This document shows, piece after piece, positions 8,997 to 18,713 of a stretch of 50,921 nucleotides of DNA. The notes beneath the pieces are model-generated. The model was not told the DNA's origin, searched no databases, and saw nothing but the letters and a program-made list of their open reading frames with translations. Source of the DNA: Microcaldota archaeon (GTDB lineage Archaea; Micrarchaeota; Micrarchaeia; Burarchaeales; JAKAKT01); contig JAKAKT010000040.1 of NCBI GenBank assembly GCA_021813385.1, positions 1 to 50,921 on the forward strand, given 5' to 3'. The stretch's first letter is position 1. Every line of letters starts with the position of its first letter. A program made the position numbers and the translations under genes.

Positions 8997-9686
8997 ATGC
9001 CAAAAAAACTCATGCAAAATGACTTCTTGGTTCGCCATAGTGAGTTTGTGCTGGGACTTGCAAAAAAGGACGATAAGCTTCATGACTTGATTGGCGACCA
9101 TTGGAGGCTGTATTCATATGTGACGAGCAGGCTTGAGGCATTGAAAGCAATGCCAGGCCTTGAGAATATGCCAAATTCAGAAATATCCGAATGCGGGAAG
9201 CTTCGGGATTACCAGCTCGCCAAGCTCGTATGGCTGCTTGACAGCCTGCAGATGAGCTCCAACTTCAGGAAAAGGATTGGGGCGGAGATTGAAGCCGACC
9301 TTAAGGACGAGAAATCGGCCCACGGGGGGGTTATAGTTTTCCAGAAAGATGAGCTCGGAGTAATCATGATACCGGGAAAAGCACTCGGGCCGGCTGCCTC
9401 CGGGGCAGGAAAAAAATTCGAGAATTTTTCTTACGAACCCATCGATTTCGCTATGAAGCCGGAATTCATGTTCCTTTTCCATTTCCATGCATTCGAAGAG
9501 GACAGTTCAAAGTTCGCAAGCCCAACGGGCTCTGACCTCAAGGATGCCGAGAGGAGGGGGTTCGACGGCATTGTTTTCACGAAATTAATTGGGAAGCATT
9601 TCAACGCAGACTTCTATTTCGCCGGGAAAGATGTTGATGACAACCCGTTTAGGCTCGTGCTCGACCTGGGAGTTTACGGCTATTAG
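8997..9686 (+). CDS. Hypothetical protein, possible divergent JAMM/MPN-like metalloprotease
   Basis: EKSAHGGVIVF...FHFHAFEEDSSKFASPTGSDLKDAERRGFDGIVFT resembles HxH...(S)xxD JAMM pattern with longer loop. Confidence 0.6.
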   Translation: MPKKLMQNDFLVRHSEFVLGLAKKDDKLHDLIGDHWRLYSYVTSRLEALKAMPGLENMPNSEISECGKLRDYQLAKLVWLLDSLQMSSNFRKRIGAEIEADLKDEKSAHGGVIVFQKDELGVIMIPGKALGPAASGAGKKFENFSYEPIDFAMKPEFMFLFHFHAFEEDSSKFASPTGSDLKDAERRGFDGIVFTKLIGKHFNADFYFAGKDVDDNPFRLVLDLGVYGY

Positions 9687-9716
9687 GTTTAAATTCTCCG
9701 GATTCGGAATATCCAT

Positions 9717-10238
9717 ATGCACTCATCTGGGCAGCTCAAGGAAAAAGAGCCCGAAGAGCAGCATTTATTGAACAGCATGCTGAACAGCGCTCGCGGCGCT
9801 GCAGCAACTGGCGATGTCCCCGGAATGCTTGAGGCGATTAAGCGAGGGAGCGCCATGAACAAGGACAGGGAACTTGTGGAAGCCCTCTCTAGCAACATGA
9901 GCGAGAAGGGCATCCAGAACCTCGAGAGTTATATACAAACATCGCTTTCCGACAAGAGAAACATAACAAACACCAACTCTAGGGAGTTCGCCGTGCTCGC
10001 AACAGTCCTTCTTGAAGTTCAGGTAAAAAACGGATCCGAGATTACGAATACGGCCTCGGCACTGGGGATGATTCAAAATAACCCCGAGCTCCCTCCTGAA
10101 GTGCGGGCGACAGCTGAGAAGACAAAGAAGGAAGTCGAGTATGCGCAGTTCAAGCGGAGTGACAAGATTTTCGAGGGCATCAAGAAACAGAAACTGGCGA
10201 AAACCGATCAGCCCCAATATTCTTACAAGAGCGCTTAG
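9717..10238 (+). CDS. Hypothetical helical protein
   Basis: 173-aa ORF with coherent amphipathic helical composition. Confidence 0.7.
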   Translation: MHSSGQLKEKEPEEQHLLNSMLNSARGAAATGDVPGMLEAIKRGSAMNKDRELVEALSSNMSEKGIQNLESYIQTSLSDKRNITNTNSREFAVLATVLLEVQVKNGSEITNTASALGMIQNNPELPPEVRATAEKTKKEVEYAQFKRSDKIFEGIKKQKLAKTDQPQYSYKSA

Positions 10239-11471
10239 CTATCCTGTTGGGTTTATAATCGACCTAAGACCGGGGGATTGTTCGCTCCCGTTTGCTCCAA
10301 TCTTTTCCGCAATTATGCTCGCTAGAGCGCCAATCTTTTCCAAATCATCCTTCTTGGGTCTTGCTTTCACTTCGACGGTTCCCAGCATTTCGATACCGGT
10401 TCCCTTGAGCGCTTCCGTTATGGTCCTCCCCGCCATTGGGCCCCACCCGTACGAACTCACTAACGCCGCGTATTTTGCAGGGGGCCTGAGGGCCTTTGCC
10501 AGAGATGCCGCGTTCAAGGCGAGCGGGTGCACGCCCCCTAGGAAAGTCGGGGCAGCGATTACGATGCAGGCTGAATCCACGAGATCTCTCGCAATCTCCC
10601 CGAGGTCAGCTTCCTGAAGGTTGTATGACGAAACGAGCACTCCCTTCTCGCGAAGCTTTCTCTCCAATTCCTTCGCCATAATCTCAGAGCTGCCCCACAT
10701 GCTTACGTATGCGATTAATGCGTGCTTTGCGAGCTTGCCGCTTGTCCAAGAGGAATAGCGCACCAATATCTTATCAGGATTCGTGAATATCACGCCGTGG
10801 GATGGGGCGATTGTTTTTATCTCGAGACTTTTCATCTTCTCGAGTGCCTTTTGCCCCGCAGACCTAAAGGGAAGCATTATCTCGCCAAAATATCGCTTGG
10901 CGTATTCCTCGAGTCGCTCCCAGTCCATCTCATAGTCGAAATTTTCCTTCGTGCCGATGTGCTGGCCAAAGAAGTCGCAAGGAAAAAGAATCGCATCTTC
11001 CTCGAGGTATGTGAACATCGTCTCTGGCCAATGGAGCCAGGGGGCATCGACGAAACGGAGAGTCTTTCCGCCAAGAGGGATTCTCGTGGTTTCGTCAACA
11101 ATCTCAATGCGGTCTTCTGGAACTTCGTAGTATCCCTTTGCAACCTGCGCGCCCATCTTGCTTGCAAGGAGCTTTGCGTTTTTTGCTTCCTCCAGTATTT
11201 CGGGAATTGCGTTCGCGTGGTCGGGCTCGGCGTGGTTCATTATCAGGTAGTCGAGCTTCTCGAAAGAGATTTTTTCAAGGACGTTCAGCATCAGTTCCTT
11301 TTCAAACCCGGGGTTCACGGTGTCTATGAGGGCATTTTTCTGCTCCCCAAGAACCAGGTAGGAGTTGTAGCTCGTGCCCTCTGGGAGCGGGATAAGCGCA
11401 TCGAAAATCTTCCTGTTGAGGTCCTTTGCGCCGACGCTGAAAACATCTGGCGCAATCTCAAGTGCCCCCAT
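10239..11471 (-). CDS. fprA: A-type flavoprotein (FprA/rubredoxin:oxygen oxidoreductase-like): metallo-beta-lactamase diiron domain plus flavodoxin
   Basis: Diiron ligands NHAEPDH, WLHWPETM, FPCDFFGQH, APSHG; C-terminal flavodoxin IAYVSMWGSSEIMA. Start at GGGGTGAGGCCATG rather than the 11552 upstream start, which overlaps glmS. Confidence 0.92.
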   Translation of the reverse strand: MGALEIAPDVFSVGAKDLNRKIFDALIPLPEGTSYNSYLVLGEQKNALIDTVNPGFEKELMLNVLEKISFEKLDYLIMNHAEPDHANAIPEILEEAKNAKLLASKMGAQVAKGYYEVPEDRIEIVDETTRIPLGGKTLRFVDAPWLHWPETMFTYLEEDAILFPCDFFGQHIGTKENFDYEMDWERLEEYAKRYFGEIMLPFRSAGQKALEKMKSLEIKTIAPSHGVIFTNPDKILVRYSSWTSGKLAKHALIAYVSMWGSSEIMAKELERKLREKGVLVSSYNLQEADLGEIARDLVDSACIVIAAPTFLGGVHPLALNAASLAKALRPPAKYAALVSSYGWGPMAGRTITEALKGTGIEMLGTVEVKARPKKDDLEKIGALASIIAEKIGANGSEQSPGLRSIINPTG

Positions 11472-11482
11472 GGCCTCACCCC

Positions 11483-13306
11483 TCAGTCGACTGTTATCGT
11501 CTTGCTGAGATTCCTCGGATAATCCGGGTCTATCCCTTTCTTGACGCTCCAATAGTATGCGATTAGCTGGACCGGGACTACATTCAGGATTGGCGCGAAA
11601 ATCTCGTGGTCCTTCGGGACAGCTACGAAGTCATGCGAGTTGTGCCTAAGGCCCTTGTCGTCCTCGGAAATGCAGATTACTCTCCCGTGCCTGCAAGAGA
11701 CCTCATTCATGTGCGAAATTATCATGTGCGATTCCTCTCTCGATGTCACATAAAGCACGGGGTAGCCCTCGTCAACGATTGAGAGGGGGCCGTGCTTGAA
11801 TTCGGAGGAGTAGATTCCCTCGCAGTGCGTATAAGTTATCTCCTTTATCTTGAGCGCACCCTCGAGCGCAATCCCGTGGTTCATTCCATACCCCAGGCAG
11901 TAGATATCCGGCTTAGTGTGCAGTTCGGCTGCGATTCTGTCACAGGAATGCATAGTTTCGTTTATCGTCCTTTCTAAAAGTTCAGGAAGGTCGTGGAGCC
12001 TGCCCCTCAGTTCCTTCGCTTCAGCCTTGCTCAATGACTTGTTCCTCTCGCCCAGCCTAATTGCTAAATAAACTAGGAGGACGAGCTGGTTCACAAATGT
12101 CTTTGTGGCTGGAACGCTCATCTCGAGGTCGCAGGCAAGCGGGAGGTATGCCTCGCTCGCATGCATCAGTGATGAGCCGAGAACGTTCATCACTCCGAGA
12201 ATCCTGCCGACCCTGTTCTTTTTGCAGAAGTTCACCGCGTTCAATACGTCCTTTGTCTCGCCGCTCTGCGAGACGCAGACAATGACGCTGTCTTTGTTGA
12301 GCACATTCCCGTACAAGCTCTCAAACTGGCCCGCAATCACTGGGACGACCTTCCTTCTTGAGAGCCTGTTGAAGTAGTAAGCGCTTGTCACGCAGGCGTT
12401 ATAGCTTGAGCCGCTCCCCACCAGGTAGACATCCCCCCCGGCCATGTGGTCAAGGAAAACGTCGACGTATTTTGAATCGTCCAGGGCCTTGAGAAGGGTG
12501 CTTACTCTCGAGGGCTGCTCGTGAATTTCCTTCAGCATGAAGTGCGGGTAACCCCCCTTGCTCGCGGCCTCGACCGATAGCGTGCTCTTTTCTGCCTTGC
12601 GCTCAATCTGTTTCCCTGTTGCGACTTCAAAAATCTTGTAAGTGTTGTAGGTGAACTCGACCATCTCGCCGTCCCTCAGGGGGATTATGTACTTGGTGAA
12701 TGGAAGGATGGAGGGCAGGTCGGAGGAGCAGCAGACAAATTCCTTTCCAATTCCTAAATAGAGGCTGCTGCCCATCTTCGCGCAGTACATTGTTTTTTGC
12801 TCGAACCGGGTCACCACATAAGCATAATCCCCGTGCAGGTCCTTCGCCGCCCCCATAATTGCCTTCTTCATGTCTTTTGTCTTTTTGAAATGCCGTTCGA
12901 TGGCGTGGATGCAGGTCTCGCCATCGTTCGTGCTACGTATCGACATCCCTTCCTTCTTGAACTCTTCGTTGAGCTGGATGGTGTTGACTATGTTGCCATT
13001 GTGGGCCCCGGCCATCTCCCCCTTGGTGTCGAAATGGGGCTGGGCATTGACTTTCGAAGGTGCGCCGAAGGTGGCCCACCTGAGCTGGCAGATTCCCCTG
13101 TCGCCCCTCATCTCGGGAAGCTTGAGCTTTCTTGCGACTTCATCGATAGTTCCTACGTCTTTCCTGAGGTCCGCCCTCGAGCCTTCGACTGCAACGCAGC
13201 CAACCGAGTCATAGCCCCTGTAGGTGAGGTTTTTGCCTCCCTTCACGAGCACTTCCCCGAGGTCGTCCCTTGTCTGCTTGAATGTAATCCCGAATATGCC
13301 ACACAT
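11483..13306 (-). CDS. glmS: Glutamine--fructose-6-phosphate aminotransferase (isomerizing)
   Basis: MCGIFGITFKQ N-terminal Cys, RWATFGAPSKVNAQPH, tandem SIS domains, C-term PRNLSKTITVD. Confidence 0.97.
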   Translation of the reverse strand: MCGIFGITFKQTRDDLGEVLVKGGKNLTYRGYDSVGCVAVEGSRADLRKDVGTIDEVARKLKLPEMRGDRGICQLRWATFGAPSKVNAQPHFDTKGEMAGAHNGNIVNTIQLNEEFKKEGMSIRSTNDGETCIHAIERHFKKTKDMKKAIMGAAKDLHGDYAYVVTRFEQKTMYCAKMGSSLYLGIGKEFVCCSSDLPSILPFTKYIIPLRDGEMVEFTYNTYKIFEVATGKQIERKAEKSTLSVEAASKGGYPHFMLKEIHEQPSRVSTLLKALDDSKYVDVFLDHMAGGDVYLVGSGSSYNACVTSAYYFNRLSRRKVVPVIAGQFESLYGNVLNKDSVIVCVSQSGETKDVLNAVNFCKKNRVGRILGVMNVLGSSLMHASEAYLPLACDLEMSVPATKTFVNQLVLLVYLAIRLGERNKSLSKAEAKELRGRLHDLPELLERTINETMHSCDRIAAELHTKPDIYCLGYGMNHGIALEGALKIKEITYTHCEGIYSSEFKHGPLSIVDEGYPVLYVTSREESHMIISHMNEVSCRHGRVICISEDDKGLRHNSHDFVAVPKDHEIFAPILNVVPVQLIAYYWSVKKGIDPDYPRNLSKTITVD

Positions 13307-13470
13307 GGAGGGGGATTTGTCGCAATAAATTAAAAAGGAATCGGATTGGCGCGGTTAATTTCGAATCGCAAACAAACACGAAACCCGAAGCCCGCGACTC
13401 GAGATTAAAGAATGGAACAAAAAACAGACACTCGGTCTTCCCGGAGGTGCCAGTTTCGAGCCGAGCGAGT

Positions 13471-13500
13471 CGCTCGGGTTTTTTTGTTTTGTTTGTTTTC
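13471..13500 (+). terminator. Hairpin-plus-T-tract (CCGAGCGA-g-TCGCTCGG followed by a T-rich run), terminator-like
   Basis: Perfect inverted repeat followed by GTTTTTTTGTTTTG. Confidence 0.4.
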
Positions 13501-13516
13501 TTAATTCTTCGACAGT

Positions 13517-14601
13517 TCAGCGAGTTCCGACTGGGTCTGCCCCTGGCTCGTGAACTGGAAATCTCCCTAAAGAGCGGAATCCCCCTTTCCAAAGCGCAAC
13601 CGCCTCACAGGTCCCTTCTGGAAACATCCTGAAAACAACTTCAGGACCAGAAATTCGCGTAGTTATCAAATCTCCTTCGCACTCTTGGGAGACTGATGAA
13701 TGGTCGGGTTTCTTGTAATGGGTGTGAAATCCCGCGAAGTGATCAGGGCCAAAATCGCTAGTATTGATGGACCTAATTAGTGACTTATTGGATAAGCCCG
13801 GAAGAAGTTCATTCAGAGCATTCCTTATTTCATCCTCGGTAAGGACGGAGATGATATAACTCCTGCTAGAATCGTATTTAGGTGTTTCGTGCATTTGGAA
13901 TTGTCTCATCATCTCGCGGATGACATACCCGGTATTTTCTATTATGTGGTTTGGAGGCTCTAGTAGGACGCTCTGACCGGAAGAGATAACGACCCCGGTT
14001 ACGTTGGATGTGGAAAAAATCCTTTGAATCTCTTCCGGGGAAGCCTCCAGCCCCAGAATGGTCTTTCCGCTTCCGGCGATTTGAAAAACAAAACCTATTT
14101 TGGATATCTGCAGTCGTGAGTTAGCCTTCACGAAGTAGTTTGCTTGGTCTTCAAGAGCCTTTATAGTTTCAGATCTGGGGTCACTGACTGGGGCATCAGG
14201 TTTTATTTGAAACGAACCGGGTTGATATGTTATGACTCCTTGAACCTCCTTGATTTTTTCCCACATTTTTCCAAGTTCTACTCGGTTGCTGGGGTTTGAG
14301 AGCCACGCCGCAAACGCATCGAGGTTTTGTTCAAATTTAGCCTCCGAGGCAAGAAGCTGGTGCATGAAACTAACCTTTTCAAAAAGGCCATATGGAGACT
14401 TCGAAGAAACGGCATCAGCTAGCCGTCTGTCGAATTGGTGAGCTTGGTAAAAAACGTACCCTGCACTTGCAGTGATAAGTCCAGCTCCAACCAAGGCCAA
14501 TCGAACCGAAGTCCGCCTGAACCATGGAGTTCGCGGTGGCGGAGGCGGTTGCCTTGCCGGTAGTTTTTTCTGACGATGAATGTTTTTATGGTGATGCACC
14601 A
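13517..14601 (-). CDS. Membrane-anchored hypothetical protein with C-terminal JAMM-like HTH motif (FAGFHTHYKKPDHSSVSQECEGD)
   Basis: N-terminal TM (VRLALVGAGLITASAGYVFY) then large ectodomain; start taken at MVHHHK (ORF opens at 14653). Confidence 0.7.
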
Positions 14602-14670
14602 TAGTTCTCTTATTTATCGAATTACGAAAATTTAAAACTATCTGGCCGGCCATTTCGAGTTAAGATGTAG

Positions 14671-15399
14671 TTATGTTTTATGGCCCGGGACTAGGGTCCT
14701 TGAGTCATCTATGATGGAGATGCAAGGAAATGACGGGGGCAGGGCCCATATGGCCTTGGAATCATCCGAGAACTCGCCCTGTGGGCCGAGCGTCCTGCTG
14801 ACGAGTCGGAATGGATAGCCGGGAATCAAAAGCCGGGCATTTTTTCTCGTGCTTTCTGCAGGAGCGCCGAACGGCAGCCACAATGTCGAGTCGCTCGCAA
14901 GGCGCCACTGCCCCTCTAAGGGAATCGCAAAATGCCGTACGTCTTCTGGTTTCAGAATGATTCGTATGTCCTTTCCATCCGGGCTTTTTCGCAACTCGAA
15001 ATTTCCAGGCACGAGGTCTATCGCGAGCGCGCCGGAGGAAACTCTGAACTTTTCGGGCACCTCGAGAGTCAAGGTTTTTCTCCACCAGAGCAACCCTGCC
15101 CCCTGGGAGAGCTCGGCCCCGAACGGCTTCTCTTTCCCCGGGCTGATGACCATCGTGCTCGTTATCGCGAGATTGCCTTTTAGGAGATGCCTCAAAAAAG
15201 AGTTCAGTGTTAGAACAGCGGTGACGTCGTCGAACGTGAGGTCCAAAACTTGGTTCGAGGCGATTGGGGTTCCGCTCTTTATCAGGCTTAGCGCTTTCAT
15301 CATGTTGATGCGGACAGCCCTTCCAGTTCGAGGGCCTTCGCCGTAGAGGCTCAGGGCAATCGGCTGCTGGGCGCTTATAGCCCCGGTTGCGTTTGTCAT
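14671..15399 (-). CDS. Hypothetical protein
   Basis: 242-aa ORF with coherent composition, no recognised family. Confidence 0.7.
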   Translation of the reverse strand: MTNATGAISAQQPIALSLYGEGPRTGRAVRINMMKALSLIKSGTPIASNQVLDLTFDDVTAVLTLNSFLRHLLKGNLAITSTMVISPGKEKPFGAELSQGAGLLWWRKTLTLEVPEKFRVSSGALAIDLVPGNFELRKSPDGKDIRIILKPEDVRHFAIPLEGQWRLASDSTLWLPFGAPAESTRKNARLLIPGYPFRLVSRTLGPQGEFSDDSKAIWALPPSFPCISIIDDSRTLVPGHKT

Positions 15400-15617
15400 T
15401 CGGATTCCTCTTTCAATGTTTCAAATTCTCGCATTTTAATTTTATTAAACCTCCTAAATCCCGGCTTTTGCAAAAATCGCAGAATCGCAAAACTGTCGAG
15501 AAAACTTACCCAAAAACGGGACATACCTATTTAAATACTCCCGGAAACATATTTTAGCGTTGGGGGGGTGTTTTTGGAAGCTTCAAAAGCTTTTGGGAAG
15601 GCTCCGCCAGAGTCCGA

Positions 15618-16784
15618 GTGTTCATGAAAATAGCGTTTCTATCATGGGAGTCACTCCACTCGATACCTGTTGGTGGGCTCGCGGTGCACATCACCGAACT
15701 CGCCGCCGCGATGAACCGGGCGGGGCACGATGTCCACGTTTTCACGAGAATCGGCCACGGGCAATCGCACTACTCTAACATCGACGGCGTCCATTACCAC
15801 AGATGCCCTTTCGACCTCAACCCGAACTTTGTCAATGAAATGAACAACATGAGCCACTCGTTTGCCCACCACCTCTTCGGGGTAGAACGGACTGTCGGGG
15901 CGTTTGATGTGGTCCACGGGCATGACTGGCATGTCGTTAATGCGCTTGCAGAAATCAAGAATGTCGCCCATAGGAAAGTGATGTGGACCTGCCATTCAAC
16001 CGAGTACGGCCGCTCGGGCAACCAGTTCCATGGGGGGCTTTCCGAGAATATAAGGAACATTGAATTCTATGGCACTTACATTGCGAACAAGGTTGTTGCC
16101 TGCTCGAACTCGATGAAGGACGAGGTGAAGTGGCTTTATCGGGTGCCTGACTGGAAATTGGAAGTCATTCACAATGGGATAAGCTCCGGAAAATACGATG
16201 GCGAGCTTGATGACCCCGGGATGATAAAGAGAAAATATCAGCTGGGACCGATTGACCCTACAGTGCTTTTCGTTGGCAGGATGACCCACCAGAAGGGCCC
16301 TGACCTGTTGCTTGAATCGATGCCGATGGTGCTTCGGAACAACCCCCAGGCAAGGACAGTCTTCGTGGGGGATGGGTACATGAAGCGCCAGCTGGAGTAC
16401 AGGGCACACCAGCTCGGAGTCTCTCATGCTACGAGGTTCACAGGTTACAGCTCGGAATCGGATGTGCTTGACCTCTATAAGGCTTGCGAGACGGTCTGTG
16501 TCCCGAGCAGGAATGAGCCTTTCGGCCTTGTTGTGCTCGAGGCAATGGCCTCGGGGAAGCCTGTTGTTGCAACACACGGCGGCGGGCCTGAAGAGATAAT
16601 AGACCATGAGGTAACCGGGGTAAAAGTCTACCCGAACCCGATATCGATAGCATGGGGAATCAATTACGTCTTTTCCGATTACGACAGGGCTAAAGAGATG
16701 GGCACGAACGGGAAGAAGAAAGCCACAGAAAGTTTCTCCTGGGATAGGATTGCCGACGAAACCTTGGAGATTTATAAACGTTAG
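15618..16784 (+). CDS. Glycosyltransferase family 4 (glycogen-synthase-like)
   Basis: SWESLHSIPVGGLAVHITELAAAMNRAGHDVHVFT; FVGRMTHQKGPDLLLES; EPFGLVVLEAMASGKPVVAT. Confidence 0.93.
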   Translation: MFMKIAFLSWESLHSIPVGGLAVHITELAAAMNRAGHDVHVFTRIGHGQSHYSNIDGVHYHRCPFDLNPNFVNEMNNMSHSFAHHLFGVERTVGAFDVVHGHDWHVVNALAEIKNVAHRKVMWTCHSTEYGRSGNQFHGGLSENIRNIEFYGTYIANKVVACSNSMKDEVKWLYRVPDWKLEVIHNGISSGKYDGELDDPGMIKRKYQLGPIDPTVLFVGRMTHQKGPDLLLESMPMVLRNNPQARTVFVGDGYMKRQLEYRAHQLGVSHATRFTGYSSESDVLDLYKACETVCVPSRNEPFGLVVLEAMASGKPVVATHGGGPEEIIDHEVTGVKVYPNPISIAWGINYVFSDYDRAKEMGTNGKKKATESFSWDRIADETLEIYKR

Positions 16785-16858
16785 GGGACCGGAAGAAGGC
16801 ATTGGGTGGCGCTGGACCAAGATAAAGGATATTAAGTCTATTTCGGAATAATTAGGTT

Positions 16859-17929
16859 ATGAATTTACACTTAGCCTTGAGGGGATTCCTTTTTGCAATG
16901 GCGATTCTTCTCGCGTTCTCGAGTCCCTCAACCGCAGGTTCGAATGACATCGAGATATCGAAGTTCATGAAAACCTGCCTTCAGGAGAATGAGAGTTTCT
17001 CGAAGGAGCGACTGGGGCTTTCGAACACTTACCTTGTCTCGATAGGAAAATTTGAAACCGGGCTGGGGACCGCTTACACGGTCTATGACTCGATAATGCT
17101 GAAAGTCAGCGAAACAAATTCCTCGGACATAACGATACTCAACAATACGGCTGAGGCCGAGGGAATGCTGACGGATAAATACACGGCGATGAACCTCACC
17201 TACGATTCGCTATACCCGACCTCGTTCGAGATGGGGGAGATTCTCGCTATGGTGATGCGTTTCAACGACAGCCGCCAGCCGAACGAGGGCAAGTGCAAAT
17301 TGTGGATTGGGACGGATACGCCTGAATTCGACTGCTACGACCCCGAGTCCTGCTTCCGAGCGTGCCATACCCCATTGTCCAATCCCGTCGCATCAGGAGT
17401 CGGTTGGCCTTTTGTTTTCGCGGTTTGGGAGTTCACGAACAACACAAAAGCGATGGATGGGAACCTATCGGCGGTGAATAAGAATATTGACGATATTGAG
17501 GGCAGGTCGGGGAATACCGAGCACCTGTTGAATGACCTGCAGGCAAACCTTGACAATATCCAAAACTCCTCGAGCATTATTTCGCAGAGCCCCCTTTTTG
17601 ACCCATGGAGATATTCTTTCTGCTGGCCGATAAAGTATGACAGGACGAGCTTGATAACAGCCAAAGTCTATGCCAAGAGGCTGTACGAACGGATGGATGT
17701 TGTCTTCTCAATCCCGAAGCAGGCCAGGAGCATCTCCGAGGCTGGGACAAGGAGAATTGAAATCTGCAGGCTCAACAAGGAGAAAGCCAATAAGCCGAAA
17801 GCTCATGTCTCGTTCTGGGCGAGGATGAACAAGGACGAGAGGAATTTCCTGAAATTGCTGTCGGCGGAGGTTTCGCCAGGCCCGCTGTTCCCGGTCAATC
17901 CGAGGAATAGAATGGTGAATTGGGAGTAA
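16859..17929 (+). CDS. Secreted hypothetical protein
   Basis: N-terminal signal peptide (GFLFAMAILLAFSSPSTAGS), coiled-coil middle; no recognised family. Confidence 0.75.
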   Translation: MNLHLALRGFLFAMAILLAFSSPSTAGSNDIEISKFMKTCLQENESFSKERLGLSNTYLVSIGKFETGLGTAYTVYDSIMLKVSETNSSDITILNNTAEAEGMLTDKYTAMNLTYDSLYPTSFEMGEILAMVMRFNDSRQPNEGKCKLWIGTDTPEFDCYDPESCFRACHTPLSNPVASGVGWPFVFAVWEFTNNTKAMDGNLSAVNKNIDDIEGRSGNTEHLLNDLQANLDNIQNSSSIISQSPLFDPWRYSFCWPIKYDRTSLITAKVYAKRLYERMDVVFSIPKQARSISEAGTRRIEICRLNKEKANKPKAHVSFWARMNKDERNFLKLLSAEVSPGPLFPVNPRNRMVNWE

Positions 17930-18400
17930 TCACTTCTTTTCCTTCTCGAACTCCTTCCGTTCCCAGGGATAGACGAGCCAGCTTGTCGTCTCCTCGACGA
18001 AGAAATCAGGCCTTATTTTCGACATTGGCTTGTAGTTGAGAGTGGCGGTTTTCAGTTGCGAAGGGGCGAGCGCGAGGGCCTTTTCCTTCGCCAGCATGAG
18101 GCTTTCGCCGCTGTCTGCAACATCATCGATTAAGAGCACGCGTTTTCCCCGGATATCGACATTCAACTCCTGGGTGAGCTTCGGCTTGTCCAGCGTTTTC
18201 CCGACCCCCTTGTAGAACACCACCCCGATTGAGGCGACCCTATAAACCCCGAGCATGTCCGAGATGATTCTTGCGGGAATCCAGCCCCCTCTCGAGATTC
18301 CAATCAGGACTTCGGGCTTGAACCCAGAGCCTTTAATCTGGTTCGCGAGCTTTTCGCACATCAGCTCTATTTTCTCCCAGGTCAGCTTTTCGGCTTCCAT
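17930..18400 (-). CDS. Phosphoribosyltransferase (purine PRTase-like)
   Basis: VLIGISRGGWIPARI and RVLLIDDVADSGESL PRPP-binding motif. Confidence 0.85.
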   Translation of the reverse strand: MEAEKLTWEKIELMCEKLANQIKGSGFKPEVLIGISRGGWIPARIISDMLGVYRVASIGVVFYKGVGKTLDKPKLTQELNVDIRGKRVLLIDDVADSGESLMLAKEKALALAPSQLKTATLNYKPMSKIRPDFFVEETTSWLVYPWERKEFEKEKK

Positions 18401-18455
18401 GGCAGGTTATTGCAGAAAACGTTTTAATATCTTGTATACGGAAAGATAGACGCGC

Positions 18456-18689
18456 GGGCCCGTAGCTCAGCTTGGATAGAGCGACACCCTCCTAACTCCT
18501 CGGCACTCCCTTGGGGGAGGGTCAGGAGGAGCCTGAAACTGGGGAGGGGGTGGAACCCCCTCCGCGGTTCGGAAAGGTGAAGGCCACGTGTTCAAATACA
18601 TCCCTTTCTTTTTAAGAAAAAGAAAGGTCTGTATCAACCCCAAAGAAAAACTACTGACGGGTTGATTCTTGAAAATCACGTCGGGCCCG
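18456..18689 (+). tRNA. tRNA-Arg(CCT) with two introns: anticodon loop (about 18495-18574) and T-loop 59/60 (about 18597-18675); CCA not encoded
   Basis: Exons assemble to a 75-nt cloverleaf: GGGCCCG TA GCTC AGCTTGGATA GAGC G ACACC CTCCTAA GGTGA AGGCC ACGTG TTCAAAT CACGT CGGGCCC G; anticodon 18491-18493. Confidence 0.88.
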
Positions 18690-18713
18690 CTTGTGTTTTT
18701 TAATGGTGTTTGG

